Source: DASVRA01 sp036388855
Lineage (GTDB): Bacteria; Pseudomonadota; Alphaproteobacteria; Caulobacterales; Caulobacteraceae
DNA: 64,000 nucleotides
Assembly: GCA_036388855.1 (NCBI GenBank)
Contig: DASVRA010000026.1
Coordinates: forward strand, 41,604 to 105,603
Reading direction: 5' to 3'
A program made the translations under genes and the position numbers. This document shows positions 1 to 8,333 of this stretch, piece after piece. Each line of letters opens with the position of its first letter. Within the stretch, counting starts at the first letter, position 1. The notes under the pieces are model-generated. The model saw nothing but the letters and a program-made list of their open reading frames with translations, searched no databases and was not told the DNA's origin.

Positions 1-488
1 ATGCTTTGAACCTCCTGCGCTTCTCCAGGCCTGATTGGCCCCTCCAGTTCGCTTCCGCTCCGCTCACGAAGGGAGCGGAGAATGGCGAGGGTCTCCGGGT
101 CCGCCTCAAGTGGAAGCGAGCGCCTGAGAGTCGAGATTGGGACAGGCACGGACATGCTGTGGCTCCTTATAGTTCTGCATTTGTTCCAGCCCTTGCCGTG
201 AGTCAAGCCTCCCGGTGTCCGCCCATTTTCCCGTTATCGCTCCAGCGGCGGATCAGGCGCGTTCGCTCTGCGTGGACGCCGCCGTGGAGCGCCAGCTTCC
301 CTGATGGCCCCTCATTGGCAACGCCTCAACGTCCGCTCATGGCGCAAAGCGGTCGCGCTCTGAGGGCCCGCGGGAGCAGTGATGAACCCACAGTGGCTCC
401 CCAGAGTTATGGATGGCAATCTGTGCTGCAAACGCGATTGCTGAGTTCCCTTGGGCTCGGTTGCCGCACCTAGGTTGGCCTCCGCACA
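1..488. other. Non-coding or decayed island DNA
   Basis: I see no credible gene here. One open frame spans most of it, but its translation is low in complexity, rich in Arg, Ser and Pro, and has no recognisable domain. Visible structure: an 8-bp inverted repeat (CTCCGCTC at 58-65 and GAGCGGAG at 73-80, 7-nt loop) and one copy of the palindromic repeat at 330-355. Confidence 0.5.
330..355. repeat. Degenerate palindromic repeat, copy 1
   Basis: The core GTCCGCTCATGGCGCAAAGC followed by GG can fold through CCGCT and AGCGG. Related copies lie at 6179-6208, 9231-9260 and 11405-11435, all in island intergenic DNA. The family resembles the intergenic palindromes with TGTCCGCT and AGCGGACA arms that I recall from sphingomonad-type genomes. 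Confidence 0.45.
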
Positions 489-911
489 TTAGTAAGTGGC
501 CATACTGAACACCCCTTCTTCATCAAAATGGACCGACAGAAAGCCTATTTCCATTCCTGTTGTATCATCCAAAATCGTTAAATGGCCACCTGTTCTCGGG
601 CTGTAGTCATAGTACTCTCCCCACGGTGTGGGATTGACGCTCTGGGGCAGCCCGAGCAATTTAATAACCTCCTGTTTGGTCTTACCCGAAAGTTGCTGTT
701 CAATCTCACTGCGCTTGAAGACAAGGTGCTTTTCGGGTTGCCTCTTGACTTCTGACGAATCATCGGAAATCGCTGAACGCGCTTTCGGTGCGTAAGTGTC
801 CGCTGAGGTAACCCCCGGCACTTCTTGTGTGGGTGCGGCGCTCGACGTGGGCTCCGTGCAGCTTACTAAGGCGGCTAAAGTGATCGCGAGCAGCGCCAGC
901 CGTCCAGACAT
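489..911 (-). CDS. Small secreted lipoprotein, BamE/SmpA-like fold possible
   Basis: A 140-residue protein beginning MSGRLALLAITLAALVSC. This is a lipoprotein signal peptide with lipobox LVSC, so the mature protein would be anchored by a lipidated Cys at about residue 18. After a Ser/Pro/Ala-rich linker, the C-terminal half contains SGKTKQEVIKLLGLP and then WGEYYDY, reminiscent of the SmpA/OmlA (BamE) domain, in which a short helix pair precedes a small sheet. That similarity is inferred from pattern only. An in-frame GTG five codons upstream (926) is possible, but the ATG at 911 puts the basic n-region correctly. It is divergent from the XRE regulator at 1000, with a palindrome between them. 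Confidence 0.65.
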   Translation of the reverse strand: MSGRLALLAITLAALVSCTEPTSSAAPTQEVPGVTSADTYAPKARSAISDDSSEVKRQPEKHLVFKRSEIEQQLSGKTKQEVIKLLGLPQSVNPTPWGEYYDYSPRTGGHLTILDDTTGMEIGFLSVHFDEEGVFSMATY

Positions 912-964
912 GACCGTGGCCGTCACGGTTACCTCCTAGGCAGAGATGCTATGTATATGCGGTC

Positions 965-978
965 GACGCAAATGCGTC
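965..978. promoter_or_regulatory. Palindrome between divergent lipoprotein and XRE genes
   Basis: GACGCA-AA-TGCGTC is a perfect 6+6 inverted repeat in the short divergent intergenic region, about 22 bp upstream of the XRE regulator start. XRE-family repressors usually bind such sites as dimers, so this is a candidate operator for autoregulation and control of the lipoprotein. Binding is inference. Confidence 0.4.
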
Positions 979-999
979 TAGCGTGGACTCTCGCCCGTT

Positions 1000-1239
1000 G
1001 TGGGGCGAGCACGGCCGATCAGTCTACGAGCGACTTTGGCTGCAAACGTGAAGCGCTTGCGCGCAGAACGGCGACTGAGTCAGGAAGAGCTTGCACACCG
1101 AGCGGGCTTGCACCGGACCTTCATAGGCTTTGTGGAGCGGGCGGAGACAAACATCTCGATTGATAACATTGAGAAAATTGCGGGCGCACTCGAAGCGGCT
1201 GTCGTTGATTTGTTTAAAGGAGAGGGATATCCCCACTAG
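1000..1239 (+). CDS. XRE-family helix-turn-helix regulator
   Basis: A 79-residue protein that is almost entirely a Cro/C1-type HTH domain. It has LAANVKRLRAERRLSQEELA (helices 1-2), then AGLHRTFIGFVERAETNISI, matching the turn and recognition helix, and IEKIAGALEAAVVDLF as the closing helices. It would bind DNA as a dimer in the cytoplasm and has no effector domain. The start is GTG. Small stand-alone XRE proteins of this type are common on mobile elements as repressors or as the regulators of restriction-modification or toxin systems, but no partner of that kind is adjacent. A palindrome at 965-978 is a plausible operator. Confidence 0.8.
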   Translation: MGRARPISLRATLAANVKRLRAERRLSQEELAHRAGLHRTFIGFVERAETNISIDNIEKIAGALEAAVVDLFKGEGYPH

Positions 1240-1810
1240 CGCTCAAAGAACTGATCGCGTGCGCGGTGCACGGCGACGCGGGGTGGCTACCTCAATCCTG
1301 GCGGGCCGTCCGGCAGGATTCCATGCGCTGCCTGCACCATCCTGATCTAGGTGCGGATCTGTTGGTGGTGCGCCGCCCTCTCGGGAAGTGTAGAAGGCAT
1401 AATGCAGCACACGCTCTTCATTGAGGCGGACGGGCAGCTTTGCCGCGGCTTCAGCCGTTCCTCGCCCGCTCTGCTATGGAACATGGCTGGCGGATGTTGG
1501 GGCAGCAGCACGGGCCTTTGTTCCTCGGCCGCAGACATGGGAAAGCTGGTCACCTCACGGCTGGCGAAGCGACTCTATCCGATAGCAGCTGGCCCTGCCC
1601 CGGACGTGGGTCGCGCTGATTGCCGGGTTCAGCGGAGACGAGTGAGCCGCTATCGTCCCGAGCTGTGCGACGGATACCGTGGCCCCAGGTCGAGAAGAGT
1701 CAAAAGAACTCGCGGACGAGAGCCAGCGCATTGCCGGCGGCGCAGCCAGCAGGGTCAAAGGCAGGTAGGCCGTCACCGCTCTTGACACGCCGAGTCGTCG
1801 TGATGGCGAG
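1240..1810. other. Long island gap without a credible gene
   Basis: About 570 bases with overlapping open frames on both strands. None has a recognisable domain, a good ribosome binding site or natural-looking composition. I see no repeat or RNA gene. It is probably decayed DNA. Confidence 0.4.
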
Positions 1811-2125
1811 CTATGGGGCAGGCGGCACCCACCGAGCTGCAGCGTCACCAAGGACCCAGGCGATCGCGCGGGTCCTAATCACCTCATCAGGCTGGCGAGG
1901 GGGCTCCCCACCATCACAGGAGATGAGCACCGGACGCCAGCCTTGCCCCTGGTACTTTTCCAGCAGTTCGTCGACGGTGTCGTGCTCAAGGTGGAGTACG
2001 GCCATGAACTCCTCGACGGTTTCCTGCACCTCCTGCTGTGCGCGCTCCAGGGTCGGGAAGACCTGCGAACGAAGAGGCGCGCCTGGGTGAACGGGGTCTT
2101 CGTAGACGACCTGATATGACGACAT
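1811..2125 (-). CDS. Hypothetical protein, 104 residues
   Basis: I do not recognise the family. The composition is protein-like: an N-terminal strand (SYQVVYEDPVHPG), a long charged helix with LERAQQEVQETVEEFMAVLH, then a strand-rich Trp-containing tail (GWRPVLISCDGGEPP and AIAWVLGD). There is no signal peptide or membrane segment, so it is probably cytosolic. A good ribosome binding site (GGAGG, 5 nt before the ATG) supports the start. It stands alone in the island between gaps, opposite to the AlpA/recombinase module, and no function can be assigned. Confidence 0.5.
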   Translation of the reverse strand: MSSYQVVYEDPVHPGAPLRSQVFPTLERAQQEVQETVEEFMAVLHLEHDTVDELLEKYQGQGWRPVLISCDGGEPPRQPDEVIRTRAIAWVLGDAAARWVPPAP

Positions 2126-2350
2126 TCGTGCCTCCGATCCGAGTCGCCATTCGTGAGCGGCTCAACTCATACATTAATTCAGATCATTTCTCTCGTAGGT
2201 AGGTAGGAACACCGCCGCGGGTGTGCGGCCCGCACCTTCCTGTGGATAACTCCACCTCAGCGCTTGCGGCGGCACGCACGGATTCGCCGTCGTGACGCGA
2301 GTCTTCAGGGCACCCGGCGCCGTGCGCCGCTCAAATCAGAGGATGCCCGA

Positions 2351-2554
2351 ATGACTACCCCTACACCCCCTATCCAAAGGCAGCTGATTCGGCTGCCTCA
2401 GGTGATGGCCCGCACCGGCATGAGTCGCTCGTGGCTCTACGGCGCTATCGCTCAGAAGCGATTTCCAGCACCCGTGAAGATCGGTCGCGCGAGCGGCTGG
2501 GACGCGGCCGCCATTGACGGCTGGATCGCGGCCCAACTGAGCACGGCTGCCTGA
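2351..2554 (+). CDS. AlpA-family DNA-binding protein
   Basis: A 67-residue protein with the AlpA/excisionase-like winged HTH: LIRLPQVMARTGMSRSWLYG is the HTH, followed by QKRFPAPVKIGRASGWDAAA, the beta-wing, and DGWIAAQLS. AlpA proteins activate prophage or island integrase genes and often act as recombination directionality factors. The ATG preceded by AGAGGA was preferred to an upstream frame extension that is Arg-rich and unlike the family. It heads a same-strand cluster with an excisionase-like gene and two tyrosine recombinases, so its likely role is controlling their expression or direction. Confidence 0.85.
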   Translation: MTTPTPPIQRQLIRLPQVMARTGMSRSWLYGAIAQKRFPAPVKIGRASGWDAAAIDGWIAAQLSTAA

Positions 2555-2629
2555 CTGCTCCTCCCCCAAGAGCCGAACCCTTTTCCGAAACAGACCGCCA
2601 CCGAGCCGGTGCGGCAGTCACACAGAGAG

Positions 2630-2827
2630 ATGGAAATGAGAGAATCCCGTTCGCCCCGTGTCCCCCGGATGTTGTCCATCGGCGATGTCGCCGAGGCGAT
2701 GAACGCCTCCACCCGCACGATCAGGCGCTGGATCGCCGATGGAGACCTGCATGCCCACCGTATGGGTCGCCTCGTGCGGGTGTCCGAAGACGATCTTGTC
2801 GCGTTTGCCGCCACGCGCCGCCGCTAA
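2630..2827 (+). CDS. Excisionase-like HTH protein
   Basis: A 65-residue protein with a MerR-like excisionase fold: MLSIGDVAEAMNASTRTIRR is the HTH and WIADGDLHAHRMGRLVRVSE is the wing, ending in DDLVAFAATRRR. Proteins of this helix_turn_helix_17 type bend DNA at attachment sites or act as small repressors. Candidate starts are GTG 2609, ATG 2630 and ATG 2636; 2630 is chosen provisionally, and the conserved domain begins well downstream of all three. It ends 18 bp before the large recombinase reading frame, which suggests cotranscription with it. Confidence 0.75.
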   Translation: MEMRESRSPRVPRMLSIGDVAEAMNASTRTIRRWIADGDLHAHRMGRLVRVSEDDLVAFAATRRR

Positions 2828-2845
2828 AGCCATTGGTGTCCATAA

Positions 2846-4879
2846 ATGTCACTGACTTTCCACATCAATTCAGAGAATAGGGAGAACTCCATATCGGAAA
2901 CGACCATTGTTTCCGATATGGTATTCAGCCTAATGGCCACACCAGTCCGCTCCCGACCGCGTCGGACCCCCACCGCCCCGACCCAATTCGACCTGTTCGA
3001 ATCGCCGCCGGGGACAGTCCCCGCGGCTGGGTCAAGCAGTGCGATAGAGGTCGCGGCACCGCATGGAGCACCCGCACCCGCAGCGACTCCTGTCCCAGGC
3101 CCGCCGTTAGCGCTGCACGCTGATAGCGATCCCGAGCCGGGGCTGCCCGAATTCCAGCCGAGGCGCACTCCAGAAACCCACGACCCGGCCCGCGCCGAGG
3201 CGGCCACTCTGGCGCACGTGCTCGCGGCGTTGGAACGCATCCCCGCTCCAAGCCGCAGGGTCGGGGAGATGCGTTCGGCGCTAAAGATGGTTGCCAAAGT
3301 GCTGGACACGCCGCTGAAGGACCTGCCATCCAGTCCCCCAAAGCTCGGGCCCTTGCTGTACCGCGCCAACCCGGCGCTGGCGCACATGACGCGCACCCGC
3401 TGGGTGGCCGTGGTCAGCCTCGTCAGAGGCGCGCTCGCGGAGGCGGGTGTCGAGGTGATGCCTGGCCGCGACATCGACGGGCTGGACCCGGAGTGGCGCG
3501 CGCTGGCCGACAAGCTGCCCGGCAGGCGCCACAGGTACGGCTTGTCGAGTCTGATGAGCTTCTTCAGCCGCTCTGGCGTCGCGCCAAGCGCAGTCGACGC
3601 CAGTGCACTGGAGTCATTTCGCGACGCGCTGGCCACCACCAGCTTTGACCCAACGCCGCTGACGACGTTTAATCGCGTTGCGCGGCTTTGGAACGAGGCG
3701 GGGGAACAGGTTCCCGAGTGGCCGCAGCCCAGGGCGCAACGGACGCCGGACCCCCGCCGCTATTCGCTGCCTTGGGATCACTTCCCGCCCACCTTCTTGG
3801 AAGACGTCGAGCGGTTCCTCGGCCACACCGGGAACCAGAACCCGCTGTCGGCGGACTACGCGCCGTCGGTCAAGCCGAGCACCACCGAGAACCGGCGCCA
3901 GTGCCTCCGGCAGCTCGCCAGCGCCCTGGTGGTCTCAGGGTTTCCTGTTTTGAAGGTCACGGGCCTCGCCGCTCTGGTCGAACCCGATAACGCCACCGCC
4001 GCGCTCCAGTTCTTCCTAGATCGCAACGGCGGCAAGACCCCGCAGCTCGAGAACCTTGCCCAACTGCTTTGCACCATCGCCCGCCACTGGGTGAAGGCGC
4101 CGGCGCATGACAAGCTTCTGCGGCAGGTCACATCGAACCTGCGTGACGAACGTAAGGGAATGACGGCCAAGAACCGGGCTTGCATGCGGCAGTTCACTCA
4201 CCTCGAAAACCGGTATGCCCTTCTTACCCTTCCAGCTCGGGTGGCTGAACACGTCCGTCGCCACGATCAGGACCGCAAGGGCGAAGCGGTCAGGTTAATG
4301 TTGGCGCTGGCGGTGGAGATCCTGATCAAGGGCGCGCCGCGCATCAACAACCTGGCCGGTCTAGAGGTCGAGCGGCATCTCGTCAGGGTCCGCCGAGCCG
4401 GGAAAGTGCACTGGCACATCCTCGTTCCTGAGGGCGAGACCAAGACTGGGGTGCGCTTCGAAATGCGCATCTCGCCCGAAACCGCGAAGCTTCTGACGTC
4501 CTACCTCGAAAATTACCGCGAGCGGGTCTGCTCACCCGCTGGAATATACCTGTTCCCGGGTCGCGGAGGTGGTCGTCGTTCGACGGAATCGTTCGGCCAG
4601 ATGATCACCGAATTCGTGAATCGCGAAACCGGTCTGAAGATGACGCCGCACCAGTTCCGACATTTGGTAGGCGCTCTCCACCTCCAACTGCACCCTGAGG
4701 ACATTGAAACCGTCCGCCAGATGCTCGGCCATAAGTCCACGCGCACGACGCTGAAGGCGTACGCGGATATCTTCACCGAAGCAGCTCAGCGACGCTGGGA
4801 TGAGACGATCGCCACGTGCCGAACGACCGCCGAGTCCGAATGCAAACAGCGCCCTTCGGCCCGTAGGAGGGCGGCATGA
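2846..4879 (+). CDS. Large tyrosine recombinase (first of a coupled pair)
   Basis: A 677-residue site-specific recombinase. The C-terminal catalytic domain (about residues 470-660) shows the full set: Arg in GAPRINNLAGLE, the HxxR box HQFRHLVGAL, His in LGHKSTRTT and the Tyr nucleophile in LKAYADIF. The N-terminal 100 residues are Pro/Ala-rich and look disordered, and a core-binding region follows (about 130-400). It is much longer than typical integrases of about 400 residues. An alternative start at Met30 (position 2933) would place the palindrome at 2889-2921 in the leader instead of the coding sequence. The stop overlaps the start of the second recombinase (ATGA), implying coupled translation. 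Paired recombinases like this are known as bipartite modules in some genomic islands. Confidence 0.85.
   Translation: MSLTFHINSENRENSISETTIVSDMVFSLMATPVRSRPRRTPTAPTQFDLFESPPGTVPAAGSSSAIEVAAPHGAPAPAATPVPGPPLALHADSDPEPGLPEFQPRRTPETHDPARAEAATLAHVLAALERIPAPSRRVGEMRSALKMVAKVLDTPLKDLPSSPPKLGPLLYRANPALAHMTRTRWVAVVSLVRGALAEAGVEVMPGRDIDGLDPEWRALADKLPGRRHRYGLSSLMSFFSRSGVAPSAVDASALESFRDALATTSFDPTPLTTFNRVARLWNEAGEQVPEWPQPRAQRTPDPRRYSLPWDHFPPTFLEDVERFLGHTGNQNPLSADYAPSVKPSTTENRRQCLRQLASALVVSGFPVLKVTGLAALVEPDNATAALQFFLDRNGGKTPQLENLAQLLCTIARHWVKAPAHDKLLRQVTSNLRDERKGMTAKNRACMRQFTHLENRYALLTLPARVAEHVRRHDQDRKGEAVRLMLALAVEILIKGAPRINNLAGLEVERHLVRVRRAGKVHWHILVPEGETKTGVRFEMRISPETAKLLTSYLENYRERVCSPAGIYLFPGRGGGRRSTESFGQMITEFVNRETGLKMTPHQFRHLVGALHLQLHPEDIETVRQMLGHKSTRTTLKAYADIFTEAAQRRWDETIATCRTTAESECKQRPSARRRAA
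2889..2921. repeat. Perfect 13-7-13 palindrome, candidate recombinase site or operator
   Basis: The arms are CCATATCGGAAAC (2889-2901) and GTTTCCGATATGG (2909-2921), around a 7-nt spacer GACCATT. This is the geometry of a tyrosine-recombinase core site (two inverted binding elements around a 6-8 bp crossover) and it sits beside two recombinase genes. It could also be an operator just upstream of an alternative start at 2933. No second copy was noticed in the window. Confidence 0.6.
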
Positions 4880-5985
4880 ACAGGTACCCTCGGTCCTGGC
4901 CGTGCATCCCCGTTCTCGACTGGCCCGAAGCGGACGCCACCGCTTGGAAGCGGGGGCTCGCGCCTGCCAGCCTCTTATCGCCATCGCACCACCGAGCCAG
5001 TCGATGGGCTACGGCGAGGGTTCGTTCCACCGAACAGGGCTATGGCCTCTTCCTCGGCTACCTGCACAACAGGTTCCACTTCGATGCGGACCAGGCGCCG
5101 CGGGAGCGCATCAACTTTGAGCGCGTGTCCGCATATCTGCGCGACCTCGAGACGCTACGCTATGCGCCCTACACGATTGCCGCACGCCTTCAGCAGCTCG
5201 CAGACACGCTCTCTGTGCTGGAGCCGGATGGAGATTGGCTTTGGATTAGGAGAGCAGCGGGACGTGTACGAGCTAAAGCTCGTCCGATCACCGATCTGGA
5301 GAGCCGGCTGCGCTCACCCGAGGAGGTCGAGCGTCTCGGGATCGACTTGATGAATGGGGCGGACCGAGACGCCGCGGATGATCCTCTCCGATCAGCTCTG
5401 CTATTTCGCGACGGCTTAGCCATCGCAACCCTTGTCCATAGGCCTCTGCGCATCAGCAACTTTGCCTCGATAAGGATTGGCCACAACCTGCTTCGGGACG
5501 GTCTACTCTGGCGCGTCGCCTTTCCTGCCAACTCGATGAAGAACAGGCGGCCGTACGAATGCATGTGGCCGGAACCTATGATTGCCTTCTTAGAGCAATA
5601 CCTCTCGGTCCACCGCCAAATTCTACTTCAGAAAAGCCTAGGATCGGGAGAGGTGGACGCGCTTTGGGTAACGAAAGACGGCACTCCCATCGCTTCTGAC
5701 GCCTTGGCGACCAGGATCCGCCATCATACGAAAGCAAAATTTGGTGTTACAATCAACCCGCACTCATTTCGCGGCGTTGCCGCAACGACAATTGCTACGG
5801 TCGATCCCCAGAACAACATAGGCGTTGCCAGTCTCTTAGGCCATTCTTCATTGGAAACCGCCGAGAAGCATTACATCCGAGCAAAGGCCGTTGATGCATG
5901 TGACCGATACCAAGCGACGCTTCGTCGGCTACTTCAGCAAGGGCGACCTCGCTATGGCGGTGGTGGATCTAACTCTCTGACTTAA
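4876..5985 (+). CDS. Second tyrosine recombinase of the coupled pair
   Basis: A 369-residue tyrosine recombinase. The N-terminal half (about residues 40-130) holds a SAM-like core-binding domain (GYGLFLGYLHNRFHF, then VSAYLRDLE). The catalytic half has Arg in HRPLRISNFASIR, the box HSFRGVAATT, His in LLGHSSLETAEKHY and the nucleophilic Tyr in that last motif. All key residues are present, so it should be active. It begins within the stop codon of the first recombinase (ATGA). Coupled expression suggests that the two act together, for example each binding one arm of the core site, or one serving as an accessory protein. Confidence 0.85.
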   Translation: MNRYPRSWPCIPVLDWPEADATAWKRGLAPASLLSPSHHRASRWATARVRSTEQGYGLFLGYLHNRFHFDADQAPRERINFERVSAYLRDLETLRYAPYTIAARLQQLADTLSVLEPDGDWLWIRRAAGRVRAKARPITDLESRLRSPEEVERLGIDLMNGADRDAADDPLRSALLFRDGLAIATLVHRPLRISNFASIRIGHNLLRDGLLWRVAFPANSMKNRRPYECMWPEPMIAFLEQYLSVHRQILLQKSLGSGEVDALWVTKDGTPIASDALATRIRHHTKAKFGVTINPHSFRGVAATTIATVDPQNNIGVASLLGHSSLETAEKHYIRAKAVDACDRYQATLRRLLQQGRPRYGGGGSNSLT

Positions 5986-6341
5986 GGCCATAGGTATGGG
6001 GTACCCACAAGCCGTGCGCTAGGACCACGTGCGCTCCACTACCGCGAAGCGCCAAGTGCGGACGCCGAGCAGGGACTCGGCCGATCAACAAATACAGTCG
6101 AGCTTGATTGCTAGTAAGACCGGTAGCCCCCTCGCCAGATCTAAGAGTTTACCGCCGCTATGGGTTGGTTCGCTGCGTGGTCCGCTCCTGAGTCAAAAAC
6201 GGACGTTGGGACGATCTGCATTAGGACTGGAGCGCTGATGCGGTGAGATCACTTCCTGAAGCCGAGCTTCTTCTGGAGCTCTTCGCGCAGTCCGAACGAG
6301 GCCGGGCCGAGCGCAACAGATCAGAACAAGCAGGAATGATG
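5986..6341. other. Intergenic gap containing one palindromic repeat
   Basis: No gene is visible between the second recombinase and the GH19 gene. The stretch carries repeat copy 2 at 6179-6208 and nothing else recognisable. Confidence 0.4.
6179..6208. repeat. Degenerate palindromic repeat, copy 2
   Basis: GTCCG (6180-6184) and CGGAC (6200-6204) arms enclose CTCCTGAGTCAAAAA. It shares the GTCCGCTC(C/A)TG start with copies at 330 and 9231 and still folds as a short stem-loop. Confidence 0.45.
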
Positions 6342-7118
6342 CTAATCAGGCTTGCGGCCAGACAGGCAAGCAGCGAAGTCTCGAGCGTACCCAGCTGTTA
6401 TCGCAGCGTTGGGAGAGCCCGGGTTCGTTGTGTCACGCGCGTTTTTCCAATCCTGCTTGCGCTCATTGATGTAGTGGGACAGGGGCCGGGAGGAGCCGAA
6501 CCAGCCCTCTAGCAATCCTCGGACCAGTATCTTGGCCGAAACCTGGGGATCTAGAACAAGATCGGGATTATCAACGAGGCCGAGACCGAGCTTCGAGTCA
6601 GCCATTTCATACGACGCCAAGTGCGTCAGCTGATTGAAACCTCGCCCGTAGTAGCGGTGTCCGTTACCTTGGATGGCTGCATAATTGCGAGGCACAGAAA
6701 GAGGGGGGAGACCCTTCTGAGCACGTTCGGCATTTGTCCGCGCGTTCCTCTTCTGCAGCGACCTACCTACCTCCCGCTCGATGCATTCCTCGCTCTTGCA
6801 CGCCGGCGCTTCACGCAGTGGTCTGAAAGTGCCCGAAGACTCCCGTCGTGCAGTTGCCAAGACGTAGGCCAGCCGGTCTGGACTCGCATCTCCGGCCTCT
6901 TCCCAGGCGTCCAGCACCACGGCCGCGCCCGCCTGTCGAGCCGACGAAAAGGCCCAGGTGCCACTCCGCACAGCGTCCCCGTAGGCCACCGGGACCACGT
7001 AATCGGGCATGACTGCGCAGTTCCTGAAAAGCGCTTCCCTGTCCGCGACGTATGGAGCAGCCGTCGCGGCGCTCGCGAAGGTGACACCAGCTACAAAGAT
7101 GAACCCGAAGGGTCGCAT
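6342..7118 (-). CDS. Secreted GH19 chitinase-like/lysozyme
   Basis: A 258-residue glycoside hydrolase of family 19 type. Residues 1-21 form a Sec signal peptide ending SAATAAP. The GH19 signature is clear: ATARRESSGTFRPLRE carries the likely general-acid Glu93, and YYGRGFNQLTHLASYEMAD followed by LVDNPDLVLDP is the conserved substrate-cleft region of bacterial and phage GH19 enzymes. Such enzymes cleave beta-1,4 links in peptidoglycan or chitin. The signal peptide places it in the periplasm or outside, unlike a classical cytosolic phage endolysin. It is the first of three wall-active enzymes within 2.8 kb, on the opposite strand to the other two, so it has its own promoter. Confidence 0.85.
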   Translation of the reverse strand: MRPFGFIFVAGVTFASAATAAPYVADREALFRNCAVMPDYVVPVAYGDAVRSGTWAFSSARQAGAAVVLDAWEEAGDASPDRLAYVLATARRESSGTFRPLREAPACKSEECIEREVGRSLQKRNARTNAERAQKGLPPLSVPRNYAAIQGNGHRYYGRGFNQLTHLASYEMADSKLGLGLVDNPDLVLDPQVSAKILVRGLLEGWFGSSRPLSHYINERKQDWKNARDTTNPGSPNAAITAGYARDFAACLSGRKPD

Positions 7119-7320
7119 GAACCTCTCTTAGTAGCGCAATCTGGCTCCACCTTAGCAGTTCAGCTCTACAACTCCAACTGAGCTCGCGACCAAGAAATTG
7201 GCCGCGTCGGTCTTACCTTCGTGGGCTCCCAGGGATCGTCCGGTCTAAAGCTGGCGAGGCATCTCTAGCCGTAAGTGCCACACCCTCGTCCGGCGAGGAC
7301 GCAATTCGATCGATCAATGT

Positions 7321-7344
7321 AGACAGGATCCGAAAATCCTGTCT
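7321..7344. promoter_or_regulatory. Stem-loop upstream of the NlpC/P60 gene
   Basis: AGACAGGAT, 6-nt loop CCGAAA, ATCCTGTCT: a perfect 9-bp stem, 26 bp before the GTG start at 7371. No T-run follows, so an operator or leader hairpin is likelier than a terminator. Confidence 0.4.
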
Positions 7345-7370
7345 GACTGCGTTCAGGGCTGGAGGCGACG

Positions 7371-8066
7371 GTGATGACCGGAACGGCGTTACTCGAGCTG
7401 GCTCGAACAAGGGTGGGAGAGCCGTACGTCAACAAGGTAGTGCCGAAGGATGACCCTGACTGGCATACCTATTGGGATTGCGCCGAACTCGCCTCGTGGG
7501 CGGTTTATCAGGTCGCGGGAGTCCTCTACGGCTGTACTGATAATTCTCGACCCCCAGCTAAGGCTGACGCCTATACAGGCGCATGGCAGAGCGATTCAGA
7601 GGGGCCGGATCGGATAACCGTCGCCGACGCTATTAAGACCCCAGGCGCGATTCTGCTCAAATTCCCACCCCGCAAGGGCGGGATGGGGCATATCGCGATC
7701 TCGGACGGCAAGGGCGGCACCGTCGAAGCTAGAGGCAAAGCGTACGGCGTAGTTGAACACACGGCTCATGGTCGCCGATGGAACACCGGCGTTCTGGTGC
7801 CCGCTATCGACTACCAATCTCACAGCTTCGCAGCAGGCGGTCGGGACTCCGAACCAGAACCCACACAAGCCATCAAGGCTATTCAGAAGGCGCTCACCAA
7901 CCAAGGCCTGTATGTCGGCGATGCTACCGGCGTCTATGACGTCACCACTGAGGCAGCCGTCACGCAGTTTCAGGAGAGCAACGGTTTGAACGCGGACGGC
8001 TACGTCGATGAGGCGACCGCGGCGGCGCTCGGTGTACAACTCGAGGCGGACGACCAGGACGGATAA
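7371..8066 (+). CDS. NlpC/P60-like hydrolase with peptidoglycan-binding domain
   Basis: A 231-residue two-domain protein. Residues 1-150 resemble NlpC/P60 cysteine peptidases: the nucleophile motif is DCAELASW with Cys37, and the second catalytic motif is GGMGHIAIS with His107. Glu119 in VEARG may be the third residue. Residues about 165-225 are a peptidoglycan-binding type 1 domain (AIQKALTNQGLYVGDATGVY, then TEAAVTQFQESNGL and TAAALG). These enzymes cut peptide stems of peptidoglycan. There is no signal peptide, so export would need a holin, a secretion system or lysis. GTG 7371 and ATG 7374 share a GGAGG site; the acidic tail ends DDQDG. Confidence 0.8.
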   Translation: MMTGTALLELARTRVGEPYVNKVVPKDDPDWHTYWDCAELASWAVYQVAGVLYGCTDNSRPPAKADAYTGAWQSDSEGPDRITVADAIKTPGAILLKFPPRKGGMGHIAISDGKGGTVEARGKAYGVVEHTAHGRRWNTGVLVPAIDYQSHSFAAGGRDSEPEPTQAIKAIQKALTNQGLYVGDATGVYDVTTEAAVTQFQESNGLNADGYVDEATAAALGVQLEADDQDG

Positions 8067-8333
8067 CTCCAGCTACCTACCCTCCCAATCCAGGCCAGCC
8101 GTCAGGTCGCCGTCGAGGTTGCGTTGGACACGCCGTAGGCCCACGCGTGCAGCGGCTTGCCACGGAGTGAGCTTCACCGGCTGGAGACGAACGCCACTGA
8201 GCCACCAACCCTGGCTCAGCATGGGAGTGCACGACGTCGTCTTGCTGCCCGGATGCCGGATCCGGGAATGAGTGGGTCTAGTCCGCGCCGCGGCTCTGTG
8301 CTCAACTCTGGACTGCTTACACGAGGTGAACGG

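Noticed and set aside
6..473. 155-codon open frame at the window start
   Set aside because: Arg/Ser/Pro-rich translation with no domain; it also runs through a palindromic repeat, so it is probably chance.
1351..2090. Several overlapping frames on both strands
   Set aside because: No ribosome site or domain; the right part is antisense to the better-supported gene at 1811-2125.
2824..3639. 271-codon frame on the minus strand
   Set aside because: Antisense shadow of the first recombinase; its natural-looking end arises because it reads the palindrome.
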